Source: Phylloscopus collybita (taxonomy: Eukaryota; Chordata; Aves; Passeriformes; Phylloscopidae). Taken from it: a DNA stretch of 64,000 nucleotides. The translations under genes and the position numbers were made by a program. How positions within the stretch are numbered: position 1 is the stretch's first letter; each line of letters begins with the position of its first letter. The stretch spans positions 29,491,001 through 29,555,000 of the forward strand of contig JAJNNQ010000024.1 of assembly GCA_027886175.1 (NCBI GenBank), given 5' to 3'. Below are positions 1-14,052 of the stretch, piece by piece. Below the pieces are notes generated by a model. The model saw only the letters and a list, made by a program, of their open reading frames with translations, made no database searches and was not told the DNA's origin.

Positions 1-516
1 GATTGTGCAGGGAGAAGGCATTGTAGGAGCTCTGCTGCATGTGGCCACCACCAAACATGTGTGAAGAGGAGGAGGTGGAGGCAGGGTTGCCTGCTTGCAT
101 GACATACTGAAACTGGGAGCTGGGGAAGGATCCCAGCTGGCCACTGTACGCCTCCATCTTGCTGTTGCTGGGCAGGGAGGAAGGAGCCGGCATTCCTGAG
201 ATCAAGGAGGGAGTCCTCTGAGGCATGAAGGTTTCGGAGGGCTGCGAGGCAGAAGCGGAGCTGCTCTGCAGCCGGTTGTAGCCGCCGTCGCTCAGCCCTG
301 GGTAGCTCTGCAGCGCTGCCATGTTGCTTCTGGCACACGGAGGATAATCAGACAGGTTGAGGTTGCAAAGCTGACTCTCCCGGCAGCCAACATTGAAAGT
401 GTTGGGGGCCAGATGGAAGGCTGGAGGAGAGCAGGATGGAGACAGAAGGTGAGAAGAAGCGGATGGTGACGGTGTCCCTGTGCTGGAGGTGGTTGGGGAC
501 GTTCCTGTGCTGCCTC
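1..516 (-). CDS. TBX15: TBX15 terminal coding exon (5' part, runs off the left edge)
   Basis: This is the start of the last coding exon of the T-box transcription factor TBX15. The acceptor AG sits at 518-517 after a pyrimidine-rich tract. The exon opens with GA, completing a Gly codon begun in the previous exon, and stays open for 171 codons to the window edge. The encoded region is Ser/Thr/Pro-rich and lies after the T-box. Recognisable TBX15 stretches include NTFNVGCRESQLCNLNLSDY, SNMAALQSYPGLSD, FMPQRTPSLISG, QFQYVMQAGN and HMQQSSYNAFSLHN. In family members this region carries transcriptional regulatory activity rather than DNA binding. The close paralog TBX18 differs here. From memory of the mammalian protein, more than 100 residues, the stop codon and the 3' UTR lie beyond position 1. 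No frameshift or premature stop is seen. Confidence 0.97.
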
Positions 517-1851
517 CTGCAAAACAAAACACATGGGAGGATGTTCAGCACTCAGAACCACATCTGCAAAATGAGACGGCCCCATTGAAAACCAGCTTAG
601 TTCAATAAAGAAGCAAGGGTGGTAAAATGGCCACTGGAAAACTCAGCCTTTCTTGGCAAGGGTCCTCACTTTATTAGTAGCATCCCTTGGTCTTTCCTTC
701 TGCTTTTTTGTAACGACTTTGATTTTTCAACAGATGTTTTACTCCCTTTTAAAATGGAAGAGGGAAGCAAGCCTGCCACAGAGTAACCCAAGGCACAGGG
801 AAAAGCTGCAAGGAAAGACAGCTCCATCAGTCAAGAGATCTCCCAGGCAGATCTGCCATTTTCAGGCATGTTTATCTAGTTTTTCATAGGAAAAAAGAAA
901 AAAAAAAGGTAATTTCTAAGACCACCAGTCAGTGAACTGTATGGCCCCACTGCAAATGCTCTTTATCATCTGCTCAGGGGCTTGTGGTGGGAAGTGGCTG
1001 AAAGTGTGTTGGACTTCTGCACCATTCAGCATTTTTGTCAGCTGGCTCATGGTGCAGCAGCGCTGATTCAAGCCAGAAGTAACACTAAAATGAAGGGACA
1101 CAGTTTCAAGCTATATCCTGCCCCACAGAGCGCAGAAAGGGGATGTGTCAGGATTTTCAATCATGTGCTTCAAATTTAAAAGGGATTCCATATGTTGTAC
1201 CACTGATGTTAACAAAATATTGATATATATGCATGTCAGTAGTATCAGCGCATTATACAGTATTTATGCTGTGAATGATGGAATTGACCATCCTGCACTG
1301 CAGGGATGCTCACATGCTCTGACCTGGGAAAATAATACTGGGTAATACTACCAAGAATTATAGCAAACTGAAAGTAAGTGCTATTAAAAAGATGATGGCA
1401 CAATTTTGACCTTAAGAAGAGATTTTTTTTTTATAGGCAACATTCCAAATTGGAGGAAGCTTCCTTGAACAACCAGGAAAAGCTGTGCTTAAAAGAATTC
1501 AGTTTTCTGATGTGAAACCTTTTATTTTCATTTGATTATTCTCTTTGTATGAGATTCCCTTTCTGCATTAGGGCAACCAACACCATCCCATTAGGGACCA
1601 AAGAAGTGCTGGTGAAAAAATTTGACCAGGGAATAAACAGACCCAGAGGACTGGGAGGCAGCATTTCCAACAAGGTAGAAGATTACAGATGAGAGGCAAA
1701 GGGACTTGAAAAGATGGTGTTTGAATGGGGAGACAAAATTTCACCAAGGCAGAGATTGCACACTGAGGATTAAAAATAAGGGACAACTTCTTCTTGCATC
1801 ACCTTACAGGAAAAAATCCAGCAGGATTTTGAGACCACTCTAGGTCTTCTT

Positions 1852-1871
1852 AAAAAAAAAAAAAAAAAAAA
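1852..1871. repeat. A homopolymer (20 bases)
   Basis: This is an uninterrupted run of 20 A inside the last TBX15 intron. No retroposed body with obvious flanking duplications was recognised next to it. Confidence 0.95.
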
Positions 1872-4800
1872 GGAAGAACTTAATGCAGTGTTGCTCCATG
1901 AAAAGAGAATAGGTGATGCTAGTGGTTAAGAGATGCACTTAGAAAGATGTGTCAGTAGTATGTCTCAGTATATGATGGTGAGAATGAAAGTGAGATTATA
2001 TCTGACTCTTTCTGACACACCTAGAGTGAAACAGAATGGGGAGTGAAAATGTAACCTTGAGACATTATTAATATTTGTGATTTTTTAATTTAATTTTTTT
2101 TAACCCATATTCAGAAGAAAAAGAAGAAAAACAGCACCGGGTAAGCACAGCCTGGAGTGATTACTGTTGACCTAGGCAACACTAACAAAAGGCAAATTTC
2201 TGTGCTGCTAAGTCAAAGCAGTCATTCCCATTAGCAGCCGTGGGGAAGAATGCTTACCAGTTATTGCTGAGCCAGGGACTCCTTTTGTCATTCACTCAGA
2301 AGCATAAAAGAGAAGAATTGCATCAAATCTCCATTAAAGTAAATGAGAGAAATTGAATTTTCAAATGCCACCATGGACTCTGCATTCACTTCTTGACAAG
2401 ACTGGAATACTTAAGCTTGCTCACGTATTTTAGCTCCAGAGTTCAAAGGCTTGTTGTGCAAGTTCCTAATTTAGCATGTATTTTAAAGGCTACACTTCCC
2501 TTGTTCATTTAATGCCTCTGTCAGACAACTTGGGGCTATTTTGGCTGTGGTAAGTAAGGATGGTACCACCTCCAGCCTTTCTCCCTGTCTCTCTGTTACA
2601 GGTTGTCAATACTGCAGCAGGATCAGCGGAAGGGAAGGTTGGCCTCTACACAAGTAGTTCCACTGGAGTCTGTTTTAGCTGTAAATGCTGATAAAAGTGA
2701 GATTGAACAAAACTACAGACATCATTTTTTTGTTAGCTCTGCTCTAAAGAGCACAACCTCTAACAGGGAGAACAGACAGACAGCTGAATCAATGTATCAT
2801 CTTCTAGTTATCCAAGCCCAAAATACACAGGTCAAATAATCACAAAACAAATACAGCACAAAGTGAGATGTATTTAACCCACAGTTATCCTGCTTTTGAC
2901 TCTTTACACCATTTATTTCATGAACAAACTGCATAAAGTGACTCTCCTGCTGACAGTGTCTGGAGAATAAGTAAAAATGCATATGTATATATGTATGAGT
3001 ATTTAATGATCTGTTTGAAATAAAATACATAGACTAAATTATTACATACAATGCCTTAGTTTCAGTCTTACTTTTCCCCAGAGCTAAACTGTATCAACTC
3101 AGTAGAAGAAAAGTGCATACACCAGTTACCTCAAGCATTAGACTTTATTTATCTGCTGAGAAGCTACAATCCAGTCATACCCATAACTGAGGCTTTGGCT
3201 ACACAGGGTAAGTTTTGCTTGTTAGCAGTTTCAAGGATTGCATAATGGTTTCCAAAGCTGAGAATTGCATGTTTCAGGCCACCTCCAAAGAGGGACTGAG
3301 AGATTCTGCTTTGAATAATCCCTATTTGCAGGCCAACAGGAAAGCCCTGAAGTGACAACATGACAGTCAGGAAACAGAGTAAAAAAAATTTTTTCTTTTT
3401 CTCTGTAACTTCAAAATGATGGGGAGGTAAGACATCCATCAATGGGAGAAAATACCAAACCTCACAACTCTCTTTCAAGAACTCTTTGCTACCAATGCCA
3501 GCCACAAGCACAGGACACACCACACTTCTGCTGCAACAGAGCATAATGCAGAAGCAGGAAATTCCTGATCATGTGTAGAGCAATTTTTACACCTTTAAGT
3601 GGAACAGGAAATAATACAAAGCAAGGCCTGTCTCAGCTCGTTCTCTCGTTCTCTTTGCACCAGCTCTGCTCTGCTCTGAAGGACATTTCTTAGCCATCTT
3701 TGCTGGCAGCCCTACGTACAGGCCATACACAACCTGGGCTTTTGTGAAGTTATAACTTGTCTGTAGTTGTTACAAAGTCAGCCAAATCCTCCTAGAGATG
3801 GCAGCAAGCCCAACAAATATATCCACACCATACCACAGTCTTGGATACACAGATGTGTGTGTCATTTTAATGGAAGGCATGGATACAAACCAATCTAGTT
3901 AAACTGACACACAGAACTATGTTAGGTCTGGCTTAAGTCAACTGAAACCACATTTAAGCAAGAATAAAATGAATCTCTCAATAATTATCCTCTTTTCCTC
4001 TTCTCTACCCACCATTTCCCTGGAAATAGCTGCCAACACCACAATCATTTACCAGCAATGTCACAGTATCTCTCACCTCCACACTTACCATGACTGACTC
4101 TAGAGTGATTAATCACTATTTTTAGCAGCCCCCAGAAGATAATTTTTTGGCTCTGCAGACATTGGTCCCACATATGTGTGGTTATTGAGTCACATTTATA
4201 TAAAAATAGAAGGTTCAGATTTTCAAAGGGCCCTCCTTTGTATCTGAACTCTGCCACACATGGCAGGTGAAAGTGTCTGGCCTCACAGTGTCCTGCTATT
4301 CTGTCCAGGGCTTAGCCAAAGCAGTGCTGTCATCCTGAAAGGAGCTTGTTCTCTGGGCATACAAGTGATAACTAAGTTGACCTTATCAAAAGGACAGAAG
4401 CATTTTCAATGAGGGGAACTGGAGAACGATTCAAGAGAATCAAGAGAAGTTAAAATTTGCCAGCTGGGACCTAGAAGTAGGGAAAAAGAATAATGAAATC
4501 ATGGTGGAAGACAGGGAGACCATGTGGAAAGGGTGGGATGGAAAGGCAAACCTTCCCCTTCTTGTCAGCATTTCCTCTTGTGACACCAAATAGAAATGCT
4601 GTCTGTGCACCAGCATCAGATACATGCCCACAAGGCTTAGGGAAGAAATTACAGCTTTTCCTCTGGGTATCAACAAGAAGTGTTATTAAAATATCATCTC
4701 AAGTAGCTTATGACTGGTATTTACTTCCTGTCACATGCATCCATCTAAGCCTCAGTAATGGCACTGTCTTCCTGTATGTTCCAAATAAACCCTTGCTTTT

Positions 4801-7186
4801 GCTTTTACGTGGACTGAGCTTGTGTTAAGGACAATTTCAGGGCAGACTGCGGCCCAAACATACATAGTCCACAGGTACAATGTACCTTAAAATGAGGGGC
4901 TGGAGTATTCTGGAAACATTCAGTGTGCCAGGGCATCTGAAATGCTACAGGGGCCCCTTCTGCAGAAGGCAGGTCACGTAGAGAACTTCTAACACTGCAG
5001 TGTAGATGGAAAAATGCATCTGCCAGCAGCCAGCATTAGCCAAAGGAGCTTTCTGGCAACAGCAAGATAGTGGGGAGAGCATCAGTGCCAAGGGAGTCTG
5101 AAGCAATTGTGCATGGAAAATTTTCTGGGATCTCTCTTATGAATGACACCATACTACTCACTGGACCCACAACTTATCCCAACCTCCTTTATCTGAAAGG
5201 TGCACATAAATCAAACTTTGGACTCCACTGCAGCCTTTTTTCCTTGCTAAAGTTTCCAGGCATTGGATGCTACCATCACCTGCAGTGCCTCCATACAAAC
5301 CTCTTGGTCCTTGGAGCCCTTGCTCAGAGCAGAGCGGCCGTCAGCACAGCGTGCCCGGACATGAACACCATACTCTGTGCAATGGCAGAGTCTCACCAGA
5401 CAGACAAGAGCTTTAGAGAAGTTTGAGCAACTTGGTCACAGCCTGCAGTTCTCAGCATGGCTGGTCTCTCACACAGGGGTGACCTGGTACTGTCACATTG
5501 CAAACAGATGTGGCTGCAAGTCCTCAGAGTTTGTGCCTCACTTTTTAACAAAAGGATGGTTTAAGATTTTACATTTTGATGGGTCGGGGAGCACAAAGTT
5601 ATTCTCTGAGTGCAAGTGCTTCTCAGAGAGCTTAGCCCACTCCCACCTACAAGCTATCTTAGCTGGTGGCCAGACACAAACCTCAGGGTCAGCATGGCCA
5701 GCCCATGGCCTGCAGGCTGTGCAAGCCCACAGGACAGGGTGCAGCCCACAGCCTCAGCCAGGCCATCTCCTTCCACCTCCATATGTGAGCAGGATCTGAT
5801 GCTTGGATTGATAGGTGCACAACCTCACCTATCCATCTTCTGGTGGAGCCACAGCCCCTCTTCTGACACCTGCCCAAGAAGCTGGCATTTTCATCATGTG
5901 ATAGGCATGTGTCCAAGCACCTGGTGGTGCAGGAAAAAGGGACTGGGCCAGTAGTCATTCACCTGGCTCACAACTCTCCTCCTGGCACTTAACTTGAGTA
6001 AATAAGCCCTCCTGAGAGATAGTTTATATTCACTTGGGCACAGAGCCATGATAGTGCAACTCTCCAGCTTTCCAAATGGGGTTGGCCAGGAGCTGGCATG
6101 TGTCTGGCCAGCAAGGAGCAAGAGGAGCCTGTCCATGCAGATGTACTCCATTTCTGAAAGTCATTTCTGAAAGGTCTGGACTCTACTGCCTTGGACACAT
6201 AGGTACAGGGTCTTTCTAGAGCACAGGAAAGAGCAGCTCTTACCAGTGTTTTGCAGTGTTCTGTCCTCGGACACAACAGTAAATAAATGTAATGGCATGC
6301 ATGCAGGAAAACAAATTTGAACAAAAAAAGGTAAAACATACTCCCATTCTGTGCACTTGTACACACAGGCACATTTAAGTACGGCATATGAAATTTACTC
6401 TCTGCCTTCCAAGTTACTTCACCTTTGGTCACAGAACAAAAATTAAATTTGTTAATTGCCCAAGGATGGGAATCTGAGGGAGTAATGAGGTCAGGAGGGA
6501 GGGTTTGTGCAGATTGCCAGGTGGTCTGACTGATAGATTACGAGGCCAGAGTGTGCCACTGTAACTATCTGATCTCATGTCTTTCTGGAGCCAGGCATAA
6601 CACAAACCTGGATCCATTTCTGCTTCAAGCAGCACATGCCTCAGTCCTGCTTGATGTCTTCAGACATCTAAATGCCACAATATCAGCTGTCACTCCTGCT
6701 CTCACCTATCATGGCAACTTTTTCCTTGCAAGTACAACTGGCAGCCCAAGGTCTCTGCTCCCATTCTTAGCTTTCCAAAATTCAAACCTAAAACATTCAG
6801 AAGGACTGAAAGATTCTTCATCACCATTACTACCCCTCTGAGTTCCCTCTTCACCTCCTTGGAAAACTAAATGGCTTTGATGCTTTTTCCTTCTCATTAA
6901 GAAAGGGCAGGGTCACCTGGTCAGTGACATGCTGGACACTCCTTCCCTATATTTAGGAATGAAAACTTCCCACTTTCATGGGAATGAGAGCCATTTCTCT
7001 CTTCACAGAGTGTAGCTGCCTTTTTTCTCTCTAGAGCGCTTGGCCAATTATCAAATTATGAATCCGCTGGTAAAATCTTTAAAAGGCCCAAATGAGACTC
7101 AAAACCTACTGCATGCCAAGTTGCTGGGTTGTAGAGGAAATATAAAGAGTGCTTTGTAGTTCCTTGGGATACAGCTCACAGAGCAC

Positions 7187-7189
<3 letters not shown>

Positions 7190-7232
<43 letters not shown>
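7190..7232. repeat. A homopolymer (43 bases)
   Basis: This is an uninterrupted run of 43 A. It could be an expanded A microsatellite or the tail of a retroposed sequence. The flanks give no recognisable parent and no clear target-site duplication by eye. The exact length is likely to be unreliable in sequencing. Confidence 0.95.
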
Positions 7233-7234
<2 letters not shown>

Positions 7235-10200
7235 TAATTACAGCAATAGATTTAAGGGGGAAAGTATGTACTATACGGCACAAAAGTGAGGAATGAAAAG
7301 AAATTTTGGTTAAGGTTAGCAAATTATAGAGAAGGACCTTTTAAACAAGTTTGCCTCAAATTACAAGAATCATTGGAATTAATGGTATATCTAGAGCAAC
7401 TCAGAAGAATACTTTACTTCCCTTTACATCTTACAAATTTCTGCAAGGCAAGCTGAGTAGTCAGCAAGTTAGAGATAAAACTTGCCTCAGTCGTCCTGCA
7501 AGATAAAATATTTTCAAGATCTAATGGTAAAAACCAACCTTTTTTTCTAAGGTAGACAAGGATTATGATTCAGGACATGTGATTTCCATTCCCATCCATA
7601 CCCAGAACACTAAGACAGCTGAGGAGAAACTTCGAAGTACTGGGGCAAGTTCAAGGGATATGTAATTTTCTATTCATAAGAAAATTATGTGCTACTCTTA
7701 GGAAACTGTGAAAATTTTCAAAGTATCATTGCCCACCTGTAGTCATTCATGTGAAATCTGATCACCACTCTTCAGATAACAGAGACACGGGCTTCAGCCA
7801 CTGGAACTCAGGGTAAACCCTTCTCTGGAGTAACAGAGCACTTCAGGCTCCTTTCAGGACATCAGGAAGTGGCACAGACTTTGACTTCCAGCTTCTTGTG
7901 TCACATCTGGGAGGGTAAATCTTAATTTTCCAGTGAAGCACCAAAAATGTCCCTTCTCTAAAGGAAAACTATCTGCAGCTCAGCCTAGAAGAAGTTGGCA
8001 CAGTTTGTTCCCTGGTGCTTTGTTTAAATGAGGCAATCTACGAGCCATTTGAAGTATGTAGCAGAAACCCACACTTGATCCCAATAACTCTGGCAAGAAT
8101 CGCTCTGTTTCCAATCTCCTCTTCAAGGTCAAAAGAATCAAGCAGATAATTGAGTCCACACCCAGCTATCTGACCTCTGCCAATAGCCTAGACTGTTTAC
8201 GATTGATTTCCAAAGGGAAGCAGCATCCAGATTATCCTGGTGGCACTGCTGACAGAACTGATGGCCGCCTCTGGAAGGCAAGAGGCCAATCAGATGAATT
8301 TGTAAAGGTGGTTCAACCTCCCTTGGCGTGAGCAGCTCCACTCTTTTGGGAGACGCTATTTTTGGGATCTAGGATCTCAGATAAAGCCAAAAGGATCTTA
8401 ACAGTTATTTACTTCTTTCTGCCTCCAGGCGCCTGTGATGCCTTCAGATGAAGTTCTGGAGGGCTCAGTCTCCTTTCCACTCGACACCAGTACACATTTG
8501 TGTATTCAGGATTTTGTTTTCATATGGGCGCAATCAGGGCAGCTCTCTGAGCACCACCCCCATGAGGGAATAGTATTATACTGAATAAGTCACAGGCAGT
8601 ACAGACAAACTTTGGCAAGACAGAGGTGGTGCCTGCCCAGGAAGGGAAGACAGAGAGAGAAGGTGGAAAAGCCACAACCCCTCAGCTGGGGGTATCTGTC
8701 TCTCTTCTGCTGATAGCCCCTGCAGAATTAGGCTCTATCTGGAAACATCATTACTACAAGAAAACATTGTTCCTTTCCAGCAGTAAATGACACCTTTGAA
8801 TCTCTTCCACACGGAGGAGAGGGAGCCTTTTGTGCCTTTTGTGTGTTATCCTTGTTGACACAAGACTGCAGGGTTAAGACATTCCCCCCTTGGAACGAGC
8901 GAGCAGGACCTGTACTCAATCCGTTTGTCCATTCATGCTGCTCTAGAGATAGCACTAGCTGTCTTACCAGCAAGGAACACACTCCTCTTTCCCTCCAGTA
9001 CCCTTGTAGACAATTTTCAATGCTAATCTCAAGAACTATTAATGCCAATTTTGCAAACCCTCTAAAAGGAGGACTCTCTACTCTCTATCTCCAGTCCAAG
9101 ATCAATGCAGATGCTCAAGCTGATGGAGAAGGAGTTGCATCTGCAGCATCTACCCTTTGGTGGAGTTCCTGGCAAAAGAACTTATTCAAGAAAAGGGCCC
9201 ATTTGAAAGGAAAGCTGCCTTGAGAGCTGACCAGTCAAGTTCAAGATGTTTGAGCTCTTGTGGATTTGGTATGCATGTGTCAGAACAGCAATTTAATGAC
9301 AAAGTGAATTTTTATGTGCTGCAAGCCTAGTGATAGATCATATCATGTGACTCTCAGATTGGTCCTGAAATTCTGCTTAGGAGATACTTCTTTTTACCAG
9401 CTGCCAGGGTACCTTTGATTTCATTTCTTGATAAGTCATCAGCTTTTGTAGGAAGGATTAGATACTGATCATTTGTCTAATATTGCCCCAGTGCCTTTTT
9501 AGTCTCTATGTCTTCGCAAAATGTGCAGTCACTGATAGTGATCTGCTCATCACAATATCCTGTGGGAAACTGGATATCACAAATGAGCCAGCAATAGCAC
9601 TTTTTAGTCCTAGTGACATAATGCAGAGTTACTGGAACTCTGATTTTCATTTTTCCTCTCCCTCTTTTTTTTTCTTTAATGTTCCCTTTTAAAATCAAGA
9701 AACTGAGCCACAAATTTTTAATAATGAGAATCTGGATGAGGTTCAATCTAAATTTTGAAAATATATTCCACTTAAAGGCTTTAATAGGTTCTTGGCTTTC
9801 TGCACGTCTCACTACCATATGCATTCAATAACCCCAAGCCCCCTTTCTCACAAGCAGAGTAGAGTGCAGTGTGGGTGATACCACTCCCCAGAAGGTCAGC
9901 TGCTCCTGCACTGCCATTTTCGGAGCATTTCGTGCAAAGGTTTTTCTCAGAAGGGAGACTTCTTTCTTTCAAAACTGGCTGCAGATCTGCTGTGATTGTG
10001 TCCAGCGTGGTGCTCACTCTTGCGAAGCTGCGGATACTTTTGGATTATGCACTCCAAAAGAGAGGTTTTGTTCTCAAGCCAGGGCATTTCACTAACAGAA
10101 GCATCATGTTCTTTCCCTTGGTAGGACAACACGATGGGCACTCAGGTCACAGACCTGCAGGGACTTGCTGATGTGCTGTACTTCAATGGGAACACATGCA

Positions 10201-11390
10201 ACTAAAGCTCATGGACCACAAGATTCAGCTGCACCAGTCATCTGCACCTTGGTGCAACATCCAACTCTCCAGTTTGTGTGGCAGCTGAAATCTATCATTG
10301 TGCAGATTAGAAAGTTATTCAATCCCTGCATGAAACAGCTGCATCCAGCACACCAAGTATCGATTTTGGTGTGTCGGTGTAGCCCTTGCTCCACATAAAA
10401 CTTGGGCCAAACAAATGAGCAAAGCACTAGGAAGGAGGTCGAATGGCAGAAAGGATAATGTGGAAAAAATTGTAGTATCTTTAGATAATTGTATCACATG
10501 GATGTGTCTGGAATACTCTGTGCAGACTTGTGTTTAAAGAAATGATTAAGAACCTGGAAAAGTTCCCACTAAAAAAGAAATTAAACGATTGGTGCTATTC
10601 ACTTTGAGAGGCACAGAAGGGGGAGATAAAAACCTGCAAACCAAATAAATGTATGGAGAAAGGTGGATGAGGGGAAATTTGTCCTTAGCTCTTAACACCC
10701 CACAAAAAGGGATAAACATTTAGTTAGAGCAGAAAACTTAAAGTCTTGAATGCAGCATGTTTGCACGCTTTCAGGTTATCAAGCAATCTCTATTGCCCTT
10801 GCTACCCTTTGTTCCCATTGCTGCTGACCACTTTGCAGTATTTTTGGGGGATTACCTCTTAGGAACTGCACTAATTCATTTAGCTCTGGATAAGTTAGTG
10901 CTGGAACCAGACTCTGCAGAGTAATACTGGGATTGTCCTTACTGGAGGGCATATTTGTAGTTATTAGCTTTGGGATCAGTCAGGTCTTCATTTCAGAATA
11001 CACACTAACTTTTCCAAACTGGCACATGTGGCAGTAAATTAAACACTCTCCAAAAAAATCATCACATCTATACAGTTATTTTTATCAGTCAGATCTCTAA
11101 CCCGGCCAAGCGATTCAGTTGGATTTGTTGGACAAAAGCATTCATTTCATAAAAAAATTACCAAGTGACAAAAGAAAATTGTCAGTAAAAATCTGTAGAA
11201 ATCCATAGAACAGAAAAATTTAGCTTGAAAGCAAGGAAGAGACTATATTTATGCTGCTGATGCCCCACGCTTTTGCCCCAGAAAATGTAATTTTTCCTAT
11301 TACAGTAGGATGGATCTGTCTCAGAAAATCAAAACTGAATTCCACAGTTCCTACAGGGAAACTCTTACAGCACATCCTTAAACTTCATTT

Positions 11391-11445
11391 ATCTATGGAA
11401 CCTACTGTACTATGGAACCTACCTATCTATGGAACCACAGATATA
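11391..11445. repeat. Short imperfect tandem repeat, unit about CTATGGAACCTAC
   Basis: The motif CTATGGAACC occurs three times in a row with slightly different spacers. It is a local minisatellite-like duplication in intronic sequence, with no evidence of function. Confidence 0.75.
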
Positions 11446-13954
11446 CCTTATCTTATTTTAGTACTACTATCTATTCTCTCTCTCCTTACAGGCTGGACAA
11501 CCATGGCTTGTTCCTCATCAGTCCTAGGCATGTAGTCACTCTTGCTGCCCTCATCATCTGCAGTAAGAACTCACTCCTCTTTAGCTGCAGTGGACACATC
11601 TACTCCCAAAGGTTTCCTGCAGCCCCCACGCAATTTCCCAACAAACATTTCAGAGGATAAAAGGAAAGGTTGCTTTTCCTCAAATGTTTATTCAGAAGTG
11701 TCACATATCCACTCAGCTTTGATGAAACCAGCAGGATCTAGAATTAAAGTATCATTTTATTTTAAAAAAACCCTGAAAGTTTCTAATTCATAAATATAGA
11801 AAGGTATGAGATGACACCATGCAGCTCAGAGCAATGAAGTTCCAGATGGGGGAGAGGATGAAACTCTGGGGAAAGTCACATCCATGTAAAGTCTTGGAGG
11901 ATCTGAGGTTCAATAGCTTATGCTGATGTCAGCTCTTGAACAGTAGTGATTTACTCACCTGTCACCCAGTTCATGTGCTTGAAAACAAGGAGACAAAGAG
12001 GTCTGGGCACGATGTATCCTGGTTGTCTTATTGGAGGGAGGAATCACATGTAGCTTAAATCCACCTCAGCATTTTTTGCTCTTTCTGCCAGCAATTCCAA
12101 GGACTCCATACCAGCATGTTTGTACTCACCTTTGGGGCCTGTCCCAGCAGCCAGAAATTAAAATAGAGCATGTTTGTACCTTAGCTTTGCACCTATTTTG
12201 GAGACCAGGGGTCAGCTTGTTACAGCAATTACTGGAGAGATGAGCACTATGAGGGTTGGAATATTTCTGATTTATTATTTCACATGGGTAAATGCAAAGC
12301 TCAAAACCCCTTTTGTAATGAGTTGATAGGTTTTGAGATCAACCTGTGAGCACAGCTTCAGTTAAGGGCTACCCTAGGCTTTGTTGTCTCTGGTGCAGTG
12401 GTGGTGGTCTGCACAGGGCCTGCTGGTTACAGGGCACTGGCTTGCTCCCTGGTTTTCCAGCTGCCAAACTATATTATAACAAGCTAAAAATACATTAAAT
12501 ATTTTCCTTTCCTAATATTACCTCACCACGTAAGCAATAGTTGGGCTTGCCACTAGGATGTTATCTGATAACTGAAGGGAGGGAGGCAGGCGAGCCCGAA
12601 TAGGGGGTGAGACACTGGAGAGAGGCTGCTTCAGTGACTGTGACCAGGAGGAGAGGCTGTTATGTTTCTATTTAGGTGGGTGATGAAAACATTGCTAAAT
12701 CCCTGCTTTAACCTATCTCTGACCACCTGCCCCACCACAAGTGCTCCTCAACACAAGCCCTTGAGCTTGTGCAAAATCTCTCCTGTGCCATGCCGTGCTC
12801 GTCAAGAAGAGCTGGGTGGTCAGGTGAAGACCATGCATGGGGAGTCCAACAGAGCTGACTGGAGTGTGCTCTGTCCTACTCCTGTGCTGTGCCATCAGAA
12901 AAGTTATTTAGCAAGTGACCTGAGCCCTGGGGTGTTGCATGTGGAACTGGCATGGGGGACAGGCAGCAGCAAGAAGAGATTCCTCTGCTGGACACCCTTC
13001 TGATTCTGCCTTGATGTTGGGCAGCCCCAACAGCCACCGCTGCTTCCCTGCATCTGGAGGAGAACACACCATCCCCAGGTGGATTCACTATCTGGAGGGA
13101 TCTGGAGGATGTGATATCAAGCTTGAATGTGAGAGGCTGGACAATCTGCTACACAGGGCAGGCATTTGTTTTTGATAGTTTAACTTCGCTGGTGTCACAT
13201 TTGAACACCATTTTGAATTGTTTCTTTTCTTCTGTGTACATTAGAAGGAATAGCTGCACTAAAGTGAATGGGAAAGACTTACCCCTGCAAAAAGCAAAAT
13301 AACAACACGTCCTGAAACTAGAGATGAAAGCCCTGCTTAACAAATGAGATACGTAAAGGGCGGAAGCTATGAAAAGACACAGCATGAACGCTTGGCCTAT
13401 CCAATAATTCCTCCCAGATTCTTACTAGCAGAAAATGTCTCCAGCAAGGCCACTGTGTTTTGAAATCAAGGTAGCATGATCCCAAAGGGACACGCATCCT
13501 TGGTCTCCTAAAGCTTCCTGAGGGCAACAACCCTCCCTTCCCCTTGTGTCTGCATACAAATGGCAAAAGTGAACTGTAAATGGAGAACAAGGTGTCTGAC
13601 ATGGTTGAGCATTTCCTCAGTCTTTCTGTGCCCTCTTCACATTTAACTCATGCTGTGTTCTTGGGCTGGTTTGCCCAACCCTAAAATCCTTCCTGCTCCT
13701 CCTTCTAGCTCTTAGGACTCTAGGTCTAGTGAGACCAGGGAACCCAAGCAGTTCCATTGCACCTCATAAGGCACGGCCTGTCCACTGTTTCCATCCCCCT
13801 CTCTGCTCTGTGTCCTCTCACTTCAGCCAGGAGCTCAGCAGTGTGTGTGACATCCCCATTCCAGTCGCTGGACACACAGCAAAATGCATTGCTGCTTTTC
13901 TGCCCCCTCTTTTCCTGCTCTTGCTACAGGTCTTTGCAATCTTTGTTAGCTCAC

Positions 13955-14052
13955 CTTGCTGCTTCTGCATGGTGGTGAAATCTTCAAAGGTGAGAGTGCG
14001 CACAGGGGGCCTCCAGAAGGCGTAGGTCTCCATGATGGCCTCCAGCCCCGTC
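13955..14052 (-). CDS. TBX15: TBX15 coding exon just after the T-box (98 bp)
   Basis: This exon has an AG acceptor at 14054-14053 and a GT donor at 13954-13953. It contributes one base to an Arg codon, 32 full codons and one base of a Gly codon. The peptide begins [20 protein letters not shown] and ends [15 protein letters not shown]. This segment directly follows the T-box. It separates TBX15 from its sister TBX18: [11 protein letters not shown] is the TBX15 form, whereas TBX18 diverges after LTFED. Length and phase fit the neighbouring exons exactly, with no disruption. Confidence 0.97.

Larger units (their letters stand above)
517..13954 (-). other. TBX15: TBX15 intron before the terminal exon (13.4 kb)
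   Basis: This intron is bounded by a GT donor at 13954-13953 and an AG acceptor at 518-517. It contains no exon-like conserved ORF that I recognise; open frames up to about 126 codons look like chance. Contents are A runs at 1852-1871 and 7190-7232, a short tandem repeat near 11391-11445, and otherwise unique AT-leaning sequence. No CR1 or LTR fragment was recognised by eye. Confidence 0.85.
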